Below, piece after piece: positions 15,333 through 24,119 of a stretch of 24,473 nucleotides of DNA. Positions within the stretch are counted from its first letter, which is position 1, and every line of letters starts with the position of its first letter. This DNA comes from a virus. The notes below the pieces were generated by a model. The model worked only from the letters and a program-made list of their open reading frames with translations, did not search any database and was not told where the DNA came from. The translations under genes were made by a program, and so were the position numbers. The stretch covers positions 1 through 24,473 of the IMG/VR virus record IMGVR_UViG_3300025437_000056, one strand, 5' to 3'.

Positions 15333-16730
15333 TTAACCTGTCGTTGTTGTAGTTGTGGGGGAGCCGTTTGCAGATGCAATAGCGGCCCATGCGGCGGCGC
15401 TGTACTCTGAACCAATTGGGAACGGAGCAAGAGGCTGGGAACTGGGGTCGTAAACTTGACCGTATGGCATTGGAACCTGAAGGACGATTGAAGCCTGTGG
15501 GTTAAATGCGTCACGTTGCATAGACGAAACCATCCACTGCCCGTCAGCAATTCCACAGCCAGAAACCATAACAATTTCGCCAATGTCAAATTGCCAGTTG
15601 TCAAGCATGCAAGTTACCGTGGCTTGACCGAGGGGCTTGCCCACGTCCCAGTCAAAGTCAATCAACTGAATTGTGTCATTGAACTCTGAGATAACCTGCA
15701 TATTCTTGCCGGTTGTGCCTTTAATTTTGTTGATTGGCGGCTCGCCGTTTTGCCCTGGCAGAATACCAAGCCAGTATTCGTCTGGGCCAAAATAAACGGT
15801 ATTAGCGTTTTCCCAGATGCGCCAACCAATACTCGAAGCGATGCGGCTCATTGCTGTCCATGAGTCTTCATACGGGTCTGTTGTAGTGCCTCGACCCAAT
15901 GCAACCGTAATTACCGGAACATTGTTATTGCCCGTAAGAGCGTTCCAAATTGTGGCGTAGTCTGGCGCAACAAGGTTAATGTCTGAATAAAAACTGTTTT
16001 TTGGAGCGGGGTTAAGGGCCGTTACAAGACCTGCCATAAACGGGGTTACGCCCGCGCTTGTGGTGCTAGTTATGTTGCCGTTACCGCGTTGTTGCTGAAG
16101 ACGAAAAACCGCTTCTGATTCAAACACCAGTTGCACCTGGTCGCCGGATTTGACAAATTGCACAAGCGTGTAAACCAATTTGTTTGATTGCTGAATAACT
16201 TTTTTGTCCGCGGTTGTAAGCACATAATTGGAAGCGGCAGCAAGCGCGCTTGAGTCAACAAAGGGTTGCGTTCTGCCATTGCCTGTTCCGGCAACAATTA
16301 AAGTAAGCCCTTGCTTGATTCCTTGACCACCGCCACCAGCGGCGGAGTCAGTAACTTCAGCAAAAGAAAGAAAACCGCCTGTGGTCTTGTTGCTTCCGGC
16401 TCCGGTACTACGCAAAATCTGACGCGTGGGGTCTGTCAACTGAATGGTAATAGTTGACGTTCCCAGCATGTTTTGTTGAAGAATAATGTCGGTAATTGCG
16501 TCTTCGTAATAGTAACCAAGTTTTTGATAAACGGTTCCCGTTTTGGGGTCAAGAGTTACAAAGTTTGCAAGGTCGTCTGGTCCAAACCCAATGCCCGTCG
16601 GCAGCGTTTGAAGTTTAAGTTTCCCGCTGTTGTCGGGGACCATTGAAGGATTTGCAACAACAGTATCGGTAACGCCAGACGTGGCGCTTTTTGTAGTTTT
16701 TCTTGTTGCGGCTTTTTTCTTGTGAGCCAT
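15333..16730 (-). CDS. Baseplate hub protein (XkdQ/gpD/gp27-like)
   Basis: 465 residues. The start MAHKKKAATRKTTK is strongly basic and probably disordered. The middle and end carry hub-style sequence: ITDIILQQNMLGTSTITIQL, EDSWTAMSRIASSIGWRIW (about 293-311) followed by TVYFGPDEYWLG, and late strands DIGEIVMVSGCG, ADGQWMVSSMQRD and SIVLQVPMPYG. In contractile phages the hub caps the tube and holds the spike. It lies between the LysM protein and the spike-like gene, as expected. The C-terminal tail is a Thr run (SPTTTTTTG). The family assignment rests on pattern and gene order. Confidence 0.72.
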   Translation of the reverse strand: MAHKKKAATRKTTKSATSGVTDTVVANPSMVPDNSGKLKLQTLPTGIGFGPDDLANFVTLDPKTGTVYQKLGYYYEDAITDIILQQNMLGTSTITIQLTDPTRQILRSTGAGSNKTTGGFLSFAEVTDSAAGGGGQGIKQGLTLIVAGTGNGRTQPFVDSSALAAASNYVLTTADKKVIQQSNKLVYTLVQFVKSGDQVQLVFESEAVFRLQQQRGNGNITSTTSAGVTPFMAGLVTALNPAPKNSFYSDINLVAPDYATIWNALTGNNNVPVITVALGRGTTTDPYEDSWTAMSRIASSIGWRIWENANTVYFGPDEYWLGILPGQNGEPPINKIKGTTGKNMQVISEFNDTIQLIDFDWDVGKPLGQATVTCMLDNWQFDIGEIVMVSGCGIADGQWMVSSMQRDAFNPQASIVLQVPMPYGQVYDPSSQPLAPFPIGSEYSAAAWAAIASANGSPTTTTTTG

Positions 16731-16732
16731 GA

Positions 16733-17455
16733 TTATACGGGGATTTTAATAGTAGTGTGCGCTTTGATTTTGGTTGTGTCTTTAGGGTCTCTAAGGTTGT
16801 TTAACCGACCTACTTCTGCAATCCACGTGTTAAGAGTTGTGTACTTTTTACAGTGTTTGTAGCCATTGGGCCCTGTTGCAATTTGTTGCAAAGTTTCATT
16901 AGCCTTTACAAGATATGGCCGGCTTGTAGGGGTTGACGTTTTTTTACTCGATTGGGCGGCGTGGCTTTGAACACTGGGAATAGGGCTTTGGTATTCGTAG
17001 CAAACAATGGAAACGGTTTGCTGAAGTGGCTCGCCTGTTTGCCCGTCACGGATTGCTTCACGCAACTCAAAAGAATAAAGATACCAAAGAGTAGAAGAAC
17101 CAGCAGCCGTTGGACCAGAGATTTTAAAAACCGGAGGTTGATATGTGTTTGGGATTGGCTCAACCCAGGAAATCAATTGTTCATACATTTCCGTAACGCT
17201 TCTGCCGCTAGGGAGCATGTCGTTTTGGAACATAATAGTCATCTGGGTTTGATACAAAGCACGGTCATACCACTGGGTTGCCGAGGTGTTTTTAGGGCGT
17301 TCTACAATTTGCCAACCACCAGCGCCTTGAACTTGACTAAATGTTGAGTCGCCAAGAAGGTTTCCGACAACGGGAAAATAAGCGTCATTGTTTACGCCTT
17401 GTGGTGTAAACGTTACTTGTGTTTTTGTATTAACGTTGCCGTCTGCGTATCCCAT
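16733..17455 (-). CDS. LysM-domain tail/baseplate protein (XkdP/gp53-like)
   Basis: 240 residues. The N-terminal 165 residues are a compact domain (TQVTFTPQG, LYQTQMTIMFQNDMLPSGRSVTEMY). The C-terminal 60 residues form a LysM-like module: RPYLVKANETLQQIATG, then KYTTLNTWIAEVGRLNNLRDP, and KIKAHTTIKIPV, with the usual 'start, first-helix, x-N, final strand' order. LysM binds GlcNAc-containing polymers, but in XkdP-type and T4 gp53-type proteins it mostly serves baseplate assembly. It sits between tape measure and hub, the standard position. Confidence 0.75.
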   Translation of the reverse strand: MGYADGNVNTKTQVTFTPQGVNNDAYFPVVGNLLGDSTFSQVQGAGGWQIVERPKNTSATQWYDRALYQTQMTIMFQNDMLPSGRSVTEMYEQLISWVEPIPNTYQPPVFKISGPTAAGSSTLWYLYSFELREAIRDGQTGEPLQQTVSIVCYEYQSPIPSVQSHAAQSSKKTSTPTSRPYLVKANETLQQIATGPNGYKHCKKYTTLNTWIAEVGRLNNLRDPKDTTKIKAHTTIKIPV

Positions 17456-17469
17456 GTTTTCCTAGTCTA

Positions 17470-20400
17470 TCACTTTCCTGAAGTGCCCTGCTTGATGATT
17501 TTGAGCACAGCGCCCTTAAGGCCACCGTGCGGCGCGTTAAGAGCCGAACTAAACGCTTGCGCCATGCCGCTTGGTGTAAGACCAATGCTTGTGGCGGCGT
17601 TGGCAAAAGACGTTTGAACCGCGCTGGCCAAAGCACTCATGTTTTGAGGGTTGAGGCCGTTCTTTTGCGCCACGCCAGTAGCGGCGTTTGCTTCCGCGAC
17701 GGACTGAGCCTTGAGCGTTGCGGCGGCGTCCTTCAAAGCCTTGGCTGCGGCAAGGTTGCCGGCTGCGGCTTGAGCGGCTGCGGCTCGAGTGTCCGAAGCC
17801 GAGTCAAGAGCAGACGAAATTGAGGCGTGCGTTAATTGCGCATAAACGCTTGACGCGGTTCCAATGCCAAGGTTTCCTTGCGAGGCTTGCTTTAAAAGCG
17901 ACTTACTTGCAGTGTCGTTTGCCATTTGATTCTTAATTGCATTTTGAGCGCCAGTTAACGAAACGCTTTGAGGCAATTGTGAAATTTGCGTCTTAACTTG
18001 ATTTTCGGTTCCCTTAAGAACGCCTTGAACGTCGTTAAGAAGTGCTTGGTTTCCGCCAGACCAATTTGCGCTTGAGTATTTAGCATAAATGCTCTTAATA
18101 GCCGCTTGAGTGCTGGTGGGCAAAGTATTAAGAGATGGAACTTGTTTTTGCAAAGAGGCGTAGGTTAGAACAGTGCCTTCGTTACTTCCATAGCCGCCTT
18201 CATTCCGAGCCCATGAAAGGCTGCTGGAAACCCACGCTAAATTCGTCGCTTGCGCTGTCCAGTTTTTAAGATTTGCCGCATTGGCCGCAATAACCTTTGC
18301 GCTTGCAGCGCTGGTACTTAAACCTTTGAACAGATTCAGTTGACCTTGTACGTTTCTAATGGTTTGCTGGTCTTGATAGAACTTGGCGTAGTCTGATGTT
18401 GTTGCTTTATTGCTTCCAATAAGGCCAGAAAGACGAGTCATGTCCGCTTGTGCGTTTAAAATTTCAGCATTTAGAGCGGCTGGGCCTAGCGCCACCGAAC
18501 CCGTTGGCTTAATAGGTACGATTGGTTTTTGAGTTCCGCTTGAGCCGCCGCCAAACAAACCACCAAAAAAGTGGCCCAAGCCACCGATGGCAGAGCCAAG
18601 CCCCTTAGCAATGTATGGCATAAGCATTGGGCCAATGGTTGACATGGCAAGCATGCCAATGGGGCCACCCAAAAGGCCGCCCGCAATGTCGCCCACACCA
18701 GCGCCGGCAAATCTAGCAAGAAGACCACCGCCCTCTTTTTCAGCAAGACCAACAATGTCGTTGGCTCCTGTTTTTTCGACAAAAGAACCGACCTCTTTAA
18801 GGGCGCCACCTTGAATGCCACGAAGTTTGTCAAGGGTGGAGCCAATAAGTTGTTCTGCTTCCTTACCGCGTCCGGCTCCTTCAATCTTTCCTGCGTCAAT
18901 AAGTGCTTGGCGAACGGAAGCCTTGGTGACTGCTTCGCCCTTAGTAAGCAAAGACTTTTCAACGTCTGAAAGGGCAGTTTTTTCACCCTTGCCAAACAGT
19001 TTTGCGAGAGGGTTTCCGCCACCGCCCACACCAGCAGCCTCGAGCATTTTGTCCGCAGCAAGGTTCATCTTGTCGGCGGGCGTTGAGAAAAGGTTGCTAT
19101 TGCGGCTTAGCGAAGCAAAGAATCCTCCCAATTTGGTGCGCTGGATGCTTTCGTCCATAACGTCGCCACCGGCAATTTTGCCGTAGAAACGTCCAAGGCT
19201 GCCGGAAGCCTTTCCAAACATTCCGATGAATCCTTGTACTAACCTGGCACCTTTAGAAACAACAGCAACGCCAGCCATTGCGCCAATAAACTCTACAAGC
19301 GGAATAAGGACTGCTTTGGTTTTGGTCAACCAAGTAATTATGTCGGCAAAAGCGTGGCCGAGACGAAGAGCGATAGGCGTAATCTCTTTACCAAAGCGAA
19401 CAAGAGCAACCATAACTTGTTCTTCGATGCGACGCATCTGCACTTGCGGCGTGTTCATTGCAATGGCAACGTCTTTATTGTAGTTCGCTGCCGTTGAGTG
19501 AGTGTCAATATATTGCTGAATACCGGCAATTTGACCGACGTTGTTAATCAGGGCGTCAATGGTTGCGGAACTGCGTGAACCACCAAATGCCTTGGTAATA
19601 ATAAGGTTCTGAAGCGTGTTCTGCCACTGGGCGCCCGAAACTGCGGCTCCATTAGCACCTGAAGTTGTGGTGCCTAATTGCGAAGCGGTGTAAGAGGCAA
19701 GGTGTCCTGTCGCCCAGGCGTTAATGACGCTTTTAGGAAGCGCGCCAGAAGTCCATTTTTCAAGTTGGTATTCTGCGGCAGCCCTACCCGTCAATACAAC
19801 GCTGGAACCGTTTGCCAACTTTTCGGTAACGGGCAGTGTGGTGGCGGCAGGATTAAACGTTTGCATCTGCTTGCGCATGTATTCAGCCGCAGCGGTAATA
19901 CCGTCTTTTTGCTGAAGCAACGCGCCCAACTGACCAACGTTAATGCCAAGCATGGACATAGCGGTTGAGCCCTGCGCACTAGGCGCGGTCATCAGGGTAA
20001 GCGCAGTCTTTGCGTACTGACCAGCGGTTGAACCTGGCGTACCCAATGTCGTCAGAAGGTCAACGAACGCAGAACCACTGGAAGCAGAGATATTGTGTGC
20101 CGACAGAGAGGCAAGAAGACCTCGACCCATGGCAGAGATAAACTCTGATTGCTTAATGTCACCAGCACCGACCGATGCGTTAACCCACGCGGCTGCGGAC
20201 GCGGCGCTGGTGCCAACACCTTGCAGGTTGGCATTCATAACAGCACCCATGATTCGGGCAGACTGCTCTGAAGGGGCACCGCCGGAAACGCCACCAAGAA
20301 CGTTCAGGTTTGCCGTTTGCTGAGCCATTTGCGCCAACTGCGCGTTAGTGGCACCAAGTCCTTTGTTCCAGTTGGCAGTTGCAGACGAAACACGGTAAAT

Positions 20401-21072
20401 AATGTTTGCAACGTCGGTAAGGTGCATACCGGTACGCTGAGCGATGCTCATTGCGGTTTGGCTCAAGAAAGGCATGCTGTTTTGTGCGCGCCCGGCTTGA
20501 GTAATTGATTGCGTAAGAGCAGAATTGAACGAAGCGTATTGCTTGACGGCTTCGTATGCAATACCGCCAACGGCAAAGGCACTCCACGTTGCAGCCTTCA
20601 TCAACTCTGGCGTACCAAGGTTCCCGAGTTTTGTGAGAATGCTTGTTGACTCTGCGCGAGCGGTGCTTGCCGCCTTGCCCGCGGAGGCGGATTCAACATC
20701 CGCAGAAGCCATTTCACGTGAGGCAGCAGCGGCTTCGTTCAACGCAACAATAAGGCCGCGAAGTTCTTCAATCTCTTTTGCCTGAACAGCAATGGCTTCT
20801 TCTGTTGCCTTTGTGTTTGCGTCCGTAGCAACTACGTTGTCTTCGCTTGCCTTGGCAACGTCGGCCATGACTTTGGCAAGGTCGCTAATTGATTTAGTTA
20901 AGTCGCTAGAAGCAGTCGTTGCGCTGTCAAGACCTTTAACAAGGTCGGCACCGACTTTGACGTTATCGTCCATCGACGTTGACAAGTCATCAATAGAGAC
21001 CTGAAGGTTCTCAATATTTTTGACCGCATCAGACGTGCGGAACTCTAGATTAAAACTTAACTGTTCGTCCAT
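17470..21072 (-). CDS. Tail tape measure protein
   Basis: 1200 residues, by far the longest gene. Residues 1-150 are helical and polar with coiled-coil character. The TP901-like core lies at about 160-410 (WSAFAVGGIAYEAVKQYASFNSALTQ, SIAQRTGMHLTDVANIIYRVSSAT). Hydrophobic stretches lie at about 588-620 and 783-845 (glycine-rich: GGLLGGPIGMLAM, FFGGLFGGGSSG). The helical C-terminus is rich in Ala and Gln. It sets tail length and is threaded by the chaperones. By the usual 1.5 angstrom per residue, about 180 nm of tail is predicted. The stop is tandem TGA TAG. It follows the chaperone pair, as in most tailed phages. Confidence 0.9.
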   Translation of the reverse strand: MDEQLSFNLEFRTSDAVKNIENLQVSIDDLSTSMDDNVKVGADLVKGLDSATTASSDLTKSISDLAKVMADVAKASEDNVVATDANTKATEEAIAVQAKEIEELRGLIVALNEAAAASREMASADVESASAGKAASTARAESTSILTKLGNLGTPELMKAATWSAFAVGGIAYEAVKQYASFNSALTQSITQAGRAQNSMPFLSQTAMSIAQRTGMHLTDVANIIYRVSSATANWNKGLGATNAQLAQMAQQTANLNVLGGVSGGAPSEQSARIMGAVMNANLQGVGTSAASAAAWVNASVGAGDIKQSEFISAMGRGLLASLSAHNISASSGSAFVDLLTTLGTPGSTAGQYAKTALTLMTAPSAQGSTAMSMLGINVGQLGALLQQKDGITAAAEYMRKQMQTFNPAATTLPVTEKLANGSSVVLTGRAAAEYQLEKWTSGALPKSVINAWATGHLASYTASQLGTTTSGANGAAVSGAQWQNTLQNLIITKAFGGSRSSATIDALINNVGQIAGIQQYIDTHSTAANYNKDVAIAMNTPQVQMRRIEEQVMVALVRFGKEITPIALRLGHAFADIITWLTKTKAVLIPLVEFIGAMAGVAVVSKGARLVQGFIGMFGKASGSLGRFYGKIAGGDVMDESIQRTKLGGFFASLSRNSNLFSTPADKMNLAADKMLEAAGVGGGGNPLAKLFGKGEKTALSDVEKSLLTKGEAVTKASVRQALIDAGKIEGAGRGKEAEQLIGSTLDKLRGIQGGALKEVGSFVEKTGANDIVGLAEKEGGGLLARFAGAGVGDIAGGLLGGPIGMLAMSTIGPMLMPYIAKGLGSAIGGLGHFFGGLFGGGSSGTQKPIVPIKPTGSVALGPAALNAEILNAQADMTRLSGLIGSNKATTSDYAKFYQDQQTIRNVQGQLNLFKGLSTSAASAKVIAANAANLKNWTAQATNLAWVSSSLSWARNEGGYGSNEGTVLTYASLQKQVPSLNTLPTSTQAAIKSIYAKYSSANWSGGNQALLNDVQGVLKGTENQVKTQISQLPQSVSLTGAQNAIKNQMANDTASKSLLKQASQGNLGIGTASSVYAQLTHASISSALDSASDTRAAAAQAAAGNLAAAKALKDAAATLKAQSVAEANAATGVAQKNGLNPQNMSALASAVQTSFANAATSIGLTPSGMAQAFSSALNAPHGGLKGAVLKIIKQGTSGK

Positions 21073-21085
21073 AATTGGCCCTTAT

Positions 21086-21122
21086 AAACAAGAAAACCGC
21101 TACCCCCGTAGAGGTAGCGGCT
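21086..21122 (-). terminator. Terminator-like hairpin before the tape measure gene
   Basis: On the minus strand CCGCTACC (21113-21120 complement) pairs perfectly with GGTAGCGG (21097-21104 complement) around an 8-base loop, followed by TTTTCTTGTTT. The stem can extend by two pairs (A-T, G-U). It sits 13 or more bases before the tape measure ATG, so if active it would lower its expression relative to sheath and tube. Confidence 0.75.
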
Positions 21123-21161
21123 GTCCTGCCGCCCAAGTAAATTTGTAAGCGGAGTTGGTGG

Positions 21162-21389
21162 TTAGAAAATCTTGGCTAGGTTCTTTGCGAATTCATAGCC
21201 AATTAGTTCCGCGAGAACTTTGATTTCTTCGATTTTTTCTGAATTCTTTAATTTCATTGCGCTTTGAAGCACGGCAATGCTAATCATGTAGTCTTCAGTG
21301 CCCTGGCTTAGTAGGACGTTTGGGTCCATGCCTAGGTATGCGGCATACCCCGCCGATTCAACGTAGGGGTCTTCGCGCAGGGCTTCTAG
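21162..21389 (-). CDS. Frameshifted C-terminal extension of the tail assembly chaperone (GT-type)
   Basis: The frame one base back (-1) from the chaperone stop stays open for 75 codons to TAA at 21162-21164. Its translation is protein-like: EALREDPYVESAGYAAYLG, then MDPNVLLSQG and a helical tail ending GYEFAKNLAKIF. It has no start codon upstream of an internal ATG at about 21325, and its first 21 residues would otherwise be wasted. Such an extension between tube and tape measure is the standard G-GT arrangement, where a minority of ribosomes shift. The full product would be about 256 residues and would bind the tape measure. Inference from frame and position; the shift itself is not proven. 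Confidence 0.75.
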   Translation of the reverse strand, partial: LEALREDPYVESAGYAAYLGMDPNVLLSQGTEDYMISIAVLQSAMKLKNSEKIEEIKVLAELIGYEFAKNLAKIF

Positions 21390-21396
21390 AAAGTTT
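21386..21396 (-). promoter_or_regulatory. Putative -1 frameshift site at the chaperone stop
   Basis: Codons read ACT TTC TAG. With the TAG in the A site, tRNA-Phe on TTC could slip one base back to TTT, giving the -1 frame of the extension. Upstream -1 frame stops (TGA in GGCTGACGAA and before) force the shift to occur within this short stretch. No canonical XXXYYYZ heptamer is seen. Confidence 0.5.
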
Positions 21397-21931
21397 CGTC
21401 AGCCTCATTGTTGGCAATGTTGCTCCAACGGAACAAACGGTTTGCCGTTTCAATGAGGTCACCCTCTGCAAAGAAGGTGGCGACAACAACATCTGTGGCG
21501 CGCGCGGCTTCAATACCAAGCGCAGCGGCCATGTCCTCGTCAAAGCGCGTCCAAGGGCTGTGAGGCTCGTTGGGACGAAGCGACAACTTATTGTCCTTGT
21601 CGCCATCTACAACAGCGTAGATACCGATGCAAGCGTCAAGAAGCATCTCAGCGTTGGCCAAGAATGACCAGTCTGTGTTCTTGTCGGCCTTTGCCTTGTT
21701 TTGATACTTCTCAATTGTCTTGCCCAGTTTCGTTGCCGAAACAGGCTTGAAGCGCAGGTAAAGTTCTGGGTTGTCCCAGCGTGGAACCTTAATGTCAATG
21801 TACAAGTCATTAACAATTTGCTCACGGCGCTTCTTCAGCGACAGAAGGGGAGTTGCTTCCGCAGGAGCAGAGACAATCTCCCCCTCTGTTGCCGTAGAAA
21901 TTTCTTGCCCGTCAATAGTAAAATCAACCAT
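21386..21931 (-). CDS. Tail assembly chaperone, short form (G-type)
   Basis: 181 residues with the best ribosome site of the region (TTGGAGGAAAC before ATG). The N-terminus is MVDFTIDGQEISTATEGE, then KKRREQIVNDLYIDIKVPRWDNPELYLRFKPVS, with a helical C-terminal half (KLGKTIEKYQNKAKADKN, MLLDACIGIYAVVDGDKDN). No family motif is decisive. Position after the tail tube, the open -1 extension and length identify it as the G-type chaperone, which coats the tape measure during tail assembly and is not part of the virion. Confidence 0.78.
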   Translation of the reverse strand: MVDFTIDGQEISTATEGEIVSAPAEATPLLSLKKRREQIVNDLYIDIKVPRWDNPELYLRFKPVSATKLGKTIEKYQNKAKADKNTDWSFLANAEMLLDACIGIYAVVDGDKDNKLSLRPNEPHSPWTRFDEDMAAALGIEAARATDVVVATFFAEGDLIETANRLFRWSNIANNEADETF

Positions 21932-21956
21932 GTTTCCTCCAAGGTTTATAATGTTG

Positions 21957-21973
21957 CTAGTCTATCAGACTAG
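21957..21973. repeat. Perfect 17-base palindrome at the tail tube gene end
   Basis: CTAGTCT-GAT-AGACTAG on the minus strand forms a 7-base stem with 3-base loop, including the tube stop codon. No T-run follows on either strand, so it is not an ordinary terminator. The 11-base part TGATAGACTAG also occurs at the tape measure end (17462-17472). Confidence 0.6.
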
Positions 21974-22548
21974 ATGATTGTTTGAGTGCCCCAAAGAGAA
22001 GCGCCCATTGAGGTGCTCGGCGTGGTCGAACCATCGGAGCCGACGCCGTTAGCCGTAACAAGGCCAACCGTCTCGACCGAAAGGCCAACTTCAAGCAAAC
22101 GAACGCTGTTGCTGTTCGAGTCAGTACCACCAGGCATAGCCTTGTTGATGCGACCCGTGTAGACAGTGGCAGCGCCCCAGGCGTTACCGCCGTCGTCAAG
22201 GGGCTGAACCGTGACCTGCGCAATTGAGTTACCAATCACGCTAGTAAGGTCCTGCCACAGAGCGTTGTCTGTGCCGGTGTTCCAAGCCTTTGAGATTGAA
22301 ACGTCCGAGTACGTGGGGAGGGCCAAGAACGAAATCTCGGGACCCATGCCGCCGGGACGATGCTTGTTGATTGTGCTCTGCACGTCGCCGCCGCTGAACT
22401 TGTCGAACGTTACGGATGCGTTTGCAGCAAGGTTGCTCGAGAAGGTAACGTTGGAAGGCGCCGTAAGAATGCTGAGCGACACAAGAAACTGCTGCTCGGA
22501 ACCAAAGTACGTAGGTGTCCCTGCGTTGGTGTAATTTGTTGATGACAT
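21970..22548 (-). CDS. Tail tube protein
   Basis: 192 residues, ribosome site AAGGAAAAC. Beta-rich single domain: FLVSLSILTAPSNVTFSS, VTFDKFSGGDVQSTINKHRPGGMG, ISKAWNTGTDN, then IAQVTVQPLDDGG...VYTGRI and EVGLSVETVG. The RPGG and W-N-T-G-x-D phrases resemble tube proteins of contractile phages. Position immediately after the sheath is the rule in myoviruses. Hexamers would stack to form the DNA channel inside the sheath. Base use, like that of the sheath, seems tuned for abundant product. Confidence 0.8.
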   Translation of the reverse strand: MSSTNYTNAGTPTYFGSEQQFLVSLSILTAPSNVTFSSNLAANASVTFDKFSGGDVQSTINKHRPGGMGPEISFLALPTYSDVSISKAWNTGTDNALWQDLTSVIGNSIAQVTVQPLDDGGNAWGAATVYTGRINKAMPGGTDSNSNSVRLLEVGLSVETVGLVTANGVGSDGSTTPSTSMGASLWGTQTII

Positions 22549-22574
22549 TTGTTTTCCTTAAAGGCTAGTTCTGA

Positions 22575-24119
22575 TTATTGGGGAAGCGTAGCGGTTACGG
22601 CGTACTTGGCAATGCTGATGTTCACAAACTCACCGAATGGCGACATTTTGAGGCTCACAACAGCGTTGATTTGACCGGCCTGAATGGTGGCAGGGGTGTT
22701 GACCGTTGGGCCAACGTTGACCACGTAGGCGCTGCCGGCTGTTGGGCCGTACAGGCTTCCGCGCAGCCAGTATGCCTGGCACTGAGCGCCGAGGGCACCC
22801 GACAACTTCGAGAACAACTGTCCCTTGCCGTCGATTTCCTGGAACACGTATCCTTCTGCGATGGCGTCGAACTGCTTGACAACCTGCATGCGGAAGCGCA
22901 CGTTGCTGAAGTAAATCCAAGCAGGGTTCACGGCAGCGGAGCGGAAGCCATAGATGCAGATTGTGCCAACGTTAGGTACGTTACGAACAACGTTCACACC
23001 GGCAGAGTTCAGGGTGCCGCGGTCGGCGGCGCTGTAAACTTGAGTAACACCAGTCACGTACGAGGCGGCACCGTTGACCAAACCAGCGGCAGGCACGTTT
23101 GAGTCGTGTCCAGCGTCGGTCTGTGCAATCTTGGCGGCAGCCAAAGCAACAGGGGCGACTGTGCGAGTAAACGCGTAGGGGTTTGTTGCCGAGGGGTTGG
23201 TGTTGACGTTACCGGGGGTCAGCAGCCAAGGTCCGAAAAACGCGGCGTACGAAGGGTCGGTAACGCTCGAGTTGCCCTGGAAGGTCGACACGGCGGAAGC
23301 AACGGTGGTTGCGGTGGCCGAGTTGGGCGCGTCCAGCAAGGCGACACGGTTAAAGGCAGCGGCGTGGTTAGCAAGGCTAACGTACATTGCAGCGTCGGTG
23401 TTACCGGGGTACGAAACCTGACCGGGACCGTAGGCTTCGGTGATTGAAGCAAGAGCGGCTGTAACGTCAACGTCGACAACAGCAACGTCCGTACCACCGG
23501 TCATGTAAACAACGAGAGGCGCGGCGGTTGTGGTCGGCAGTGTCGAAGCACCGGCAGACGAGGCGGCGCTAACAAGGCCCTGATAAAGAGGCAGCGAGTT
23601 AATCCAGTTGATAATGTCGGTGTCACCAGAAAGACCAGTGATTGAAGCGTTGATGTTTCCGTTGTACGCAATTGTGGCGCTGTAGTTACCGGCTGAAATG
23701 TAGTTAACGGTAACGATAACACCGTTGGCGGCGGCGCTTGACGAGTTAGCCCATGTTCCCTTACCGCTAGCGGTAAGAGTCCAGGCACCACCAGTTGTGC
23801 CGGAAGTGGCGGCAACACCGGTCGAAGTGGGCTGAACGCGGACTACGTAAGCCTGCATGCCGCCTTCACGGAAATACGTGTCAAGGGCGTCGTACAGCAA
23901 TGTGCTGTTTACGTTGGCGGTTGTGTAGCGACCAGTAATCTGACCGTTCACAATCTGACCGAACACGGCGTTAAAGTCGTTCATTGACTGAACGGGGACC
24001 GGAATGTTGGCAGGACCGGCGGCAACACCAAGTGCAAACCAAGTACCCGTGGGGTTTTGGACTGCAACATTGGCGGCATTAGCGGTCACTGTAACATAAG
24101 TGCCTGGGGCTTGAGCCAT
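22575..24119 (-). CDS. Tail sheath protein
   Basis: 514 residues. The ATG overlaps the stop of the 84-residue gene as TAATG. The N-terminal part AQAPGTYVTVTANA...TGTWFALGVAAGP and YDALDTYFREGGMQAYVVRV is typical of sheath proteins, which start with a short strand, a Gly-x-Ala loop and an Arg-Val strand. A variable Ser/Thr domain spans about 100-210. The C-terminal half has VALLDAP, then GICIYGFRS-type VRNVPNVGTICIYGFRS, QVVKQFDAIAEGYVFQEIDG and VSLKMSPFGEFVNISI. Its presence shows a contractile tail. Subunits surround the tube and shorten on infection. Strong call. Confidence 0.9.
   Translation of the reverse strand: MAQAPGTYVTVTANAANVAVQNPTGTWFALGVAAGPANIPVPVQSMNDFNAVFGQIVNGQITGRYTTANVNSTLLYDALDTYFREGGMQAYVVRVQPTSTGVAATSGTTGGAWTLTASGKGTWANSSSAAANGVIVTVNYISAGNYSATIAYNGNINASITGLSGDTDIINWINSLPLYQGLVSAASSAGASTLPTTTAAPLVVYMTGGTDVAVVDVDVTAALASITEAYGPGQVSYPGNTDAAMYVSLANHAAAFNRVALLDAPNSATATTVASAVSTFQGNSSVTDPSYAAFFGPWLLTPGNVNTNPSATNPYAFTRTVAPVALAAAKIAQTDAGHDSNVPAAGLVNGAASYVTGVTQVYSAADRGTLNSAGVNVVRNVPNVGTICIYGFRSAAVNPAWIYFSNVRFRMQVVKQFDAIAEGYVFQEIDGKGQLFSKLSGALGAQCQAYWLRGSLYGPTAGSAYVVNVGPTVNTPATIQAGQINAVVSLKMSPFGEFVNISIAKYAVTATLPQ

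Noticed and set aside
15331-15390. Upstream 20-codon extension of the spike-like gene (start at 15390)
   Set aside because: It would overlap the hub gene by 58 bases and begin with a basic leader unlike the family. The ATG at 15330 directly follows the hub stop.
18486-19061. 191-codon minus-strand frame inside the tape measure gene
   Set aside because: Out of frame within the tape measure, Leu/Lys/Arg biased, no ribosome site and no motif.
21335-21349. GGTATG-CGG-CATACC hairpin as a frameshift stimulator
   Set aside because: It lies about 40 bases after the proposed slip site, too far for the usual spacing of 5-9 bases, and the stem is only 6 pairs.
22578-23102. 174-codon plus-strand frame opposite the sheath gene
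   Set aside because: Antisense shadow of a clearly conserved sheath frame, without a start context or recognisable domain.
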